64,000 nucleotides of DNA. Origin: an uncultured Prevotella sp. (lineage in GTDB: Bacteria; Bacteroidota; Bacteroidia; Bacteroidales; Bacteroidaceae). The stretch covers positions 128,169-192,168 of the forward strand of contig CAKQMS010000001.1 in assembly GCA_934254985.1 (NCBI GenBank), read 5' to 3'. Shown here piece after piece: positions 63,111-64,000 of this stretch (positions within the stretch are counted from its first letter, which is position 1; each line of letters opens with the position of its first letter). Below the pieces are notes generated by a model. That model had not been told where the DNA came from, did not search any database, and saw only the letters and a program-made list of their open reading frames with translations. Made by a program: the position numbers and the translations under genes.

Positions 63111-63314
63111 TAAAAACAATTATTCAGACTTATTGTGAATAATATTGGCAGCAAAGAGGTTCTTGGCAGATCTGTCGTGGTGCGGTTTTACAGACTTCAA
63201 GCAGAAATGTGTCACCAGTTGGACTAAACTATTCACTACACATGAAGTTAAATATCTGTAATTTATAAATAGCACAAACGTTTTTGCTGATAAAATAATG
63301 TATTTTTGTAAACA

Positions 63315-63396
63315 AAGCGTATATAAAAACAAGACCCGATAGCTTGACGAATCAGAGGCTACCGGGAATCAACGCTACAAAAATAGCGTTTTTTCT
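63315..63396 (+). ncRNA. Candidate structured small RNA upstream of the Abi_2 gene
   Basis: A -7-like element TATTTTTG is at 63301-63308. The next 80 nt contain a stem CCCGATAGC / GCTACCGGG (one mismatch) around an 14-nt loop, then an intrinsic terminator AACGCTA / TAGCGTT with TTTTTTC (63371-63396). The terminator lies 30 nt before the Abi gene start, which fits a separate short transcript rather than the end of umuC mRNA, 540 nt away. No -33 at the ideal distance is seen. Evidence is structural only. Confidence 0.4.
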
Positions 63397-63425
63397 TGTT
63401 ACAACCAAGTAAATGAACGAATTTT

Positions 63426-64000
63426 ATGGAATATTTAGAATTTGAACGGATTTTGTCTGCCAAACGAATGCAGAGATATAAGGATGCAGCGAATGGTGAT
63501 ACCCGTAAGGCTATGGCTTTGTATCGTTACAACTTGCGTTTATCGCAAGAGATGTTCACGATTGTTAGCTGCTTTGAAGTGGCATTGCGTAATGCAATTG
63601 ATAGTCTTTTGGTGCCGTCATTAGGAGAGAATTGGCTGAAAGATTCTGTTCAAGCCAATGGGTTATTCACCAACGGTCGCATGAACGAGACAAGAAAAAT
63701 CATAGAAAAAGCATACAATCGATTGGATAGACAAGGCATATACTCACATTCCAAACTGATTGCTGAAATGGAATTCGGTGTATGGAAATATATGTATTCT
63801 TCTCTACAGTATCGTGCGACAGGGCAATGTTTGTTAAGGGCATTCCCAAACAAACCTCGTTCGTCGGCAGCTGCTCAATACAACAATGCCTACATATTCA
63901 ATGAACTTGACAAGGTTAATAGTCTGAGAAACAGAATAGCGCACCATGAACCAATCTGTTTCAGACTCCATGCATCGGAAATAGACACCAGTTATATCGT
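63426..64000 (+). CDS. Abi_2-family (AbiD/AbiF-like) HEPN protein, 3' end outside window
   Basis: 191 codons are visible from the ATG at 63426; the frame is open at the right edge. The N-terminus (FERILSAKRMQRYKDAANG) and FEVALRNAIDSLL match the Abi_2 family of abortive-infection proteins. The HEPN RNase motif RxxxxH is at R168-H173 (LRNRIAHHEP). These proteins are thought to cut RNA and stop growth on phage infection. A candidate small RNA with its own terminator lies just upstream, an arrangement reported for AbiF-type toxins. Identity with AbiF in particular is not shown by the part in view. Confidence 0.8.
   Translation, partial: MEYLEFERILSAKRMQRYKDAANGDTRKAMALYRYNLRLSQEMFTIVSCFEVALRNAIDSLLVPSLGENWLKDSVQANGLFTNGRMNETRKIIEKAYNRLDRQGIYSHSKLIAEMEFGVWKYMYSSLQYRATGQCLLRAFPNKPRSSAAAQYNNAYIFNELDKVNSLRNRIAHHEPICFRLHASEIDTSYI

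Larger units (their letters stand above)
62835..63425. other. Gene-free interval with repeat element and candidate small RNA
   Basis: 591 nt without a firm gene. Contents: the 22-bp repeat element (62877-63110), an unassigned part (63111-63300) where a minus-strand open frame ends in a basic segment that might be a gene remnant, and the candidate RNA (63315-63396) before the Abi gene. Confidence 0.55.

Noticed and set aside
63120..63332. Minus-strand open frame ending in a basic segment
   Set aside because: Could be a gene remnant, but no domain is recognised and it overlaps the likely promoter of the candidate RNA.
1..64000. tRNA or rRNA genes
   Set aside because: Intergenic spaces were read for cloverleaf and T-loop consensus; none was found. 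A covariance search would be decisive.

Overview
The window is a chromosomal segment of a Bacteroidales bacterium, most likely a Prevotellaceae member (Prevotella/Segatella type). The signs are recurrent -7 elements of the form TAnnTTTG just upstream of genes, almost no Shine-Dalgarno sequences, a fused murF-alr gene, gldH, an UpxY-type antiterminator, DUF1599, DUF3098 and DUF4251 proteins, eukaryotic-type NADP isocitrate dehydrogenase, and a gene order (cca to folE to xth; ftsX-DUF3098-uppP-truB-queA-folK; mreBCD-mrdA-rodA) that is standard in this order. No rRNA, tRNA, CRISPR array, insertion sequence or prophage was recognised.

Layout. 1-8.5 kb: the 3' end of a GH43 glycosidase, a DUF2442 protein, murF-alr, then a plus-strand group with an orphan PTS EIIC-like permease, a secreted KduI isomerase and an ExuT-like transporter, which suggests use of pectin-derived uronates. 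8.5-13 kb (minus): a four-gene run headed by a protein that joins an ECF sigma factor, one transmembrane helix and an outer-membrane beta-barrel, followed by a radical SAM/SPASM protein, a Gfo/Idh/MocA oxidoreductase and a lipoprotein. 13-16.4 kb: a BASS-type transporter, typA and rpsO. 16.7-24.2 kb (minus): a tight six-gene operon (UpxY antiterminator, HerA-like ATPase, acidic repeat protein, SPFH-SHOCT protein, four-helix membrane protein, zinc-ribbon membrane protein) behind a clear promoter and a roughly 320-nt structured leader. 24.4-31.2 kb (minus): an AcrA-AcrB-TolC type RND efflux operon ending in an lpxA homologue.

31.8-43.3 kb is mostly housekeeping: cca, a small lipoprotein, DUF1599, a DoxX-like membrane protein fused in frame to triosephosphate isomerase, an SPOR protein, folE, xth, ftsX, DUF3098, uppP, truB, queA, folK. 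43.4-46.4 kb: a small AraC-type regulator, a divergent RpoD-like sigma factor and icd. 46.5-52.3 kb: OmpA-like and DUF4251 lipoproteins, metF, holB, the PSP1/RicT protein and gldH. 52.4-60.2 kb (minus): the rod-shape cluster rodA-mrdA-mreD-mreC-mreB, a purH gene coding only for the IMP cyclohydrolase half, and GDP-fucose synthase. 60.4-64 kb: a SIMPL-domain protein with umuDC, a 22-bp tandem-repeat element also present at 31.6 kb, and, cut by the window edge, an Abi_2-family HEPN protein preceded by a candidate small structured RNA.

The best candidates for undescribed biology are the sigma factor-TM-beta-barrel protein and its gene neighbours, the UpxY-controlled HerA/SPFH operon, and the Abi_2 gene with its upstream RNA-like element. 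All functional statements rest on reading the sequence and on family knowledge; no database search was run.
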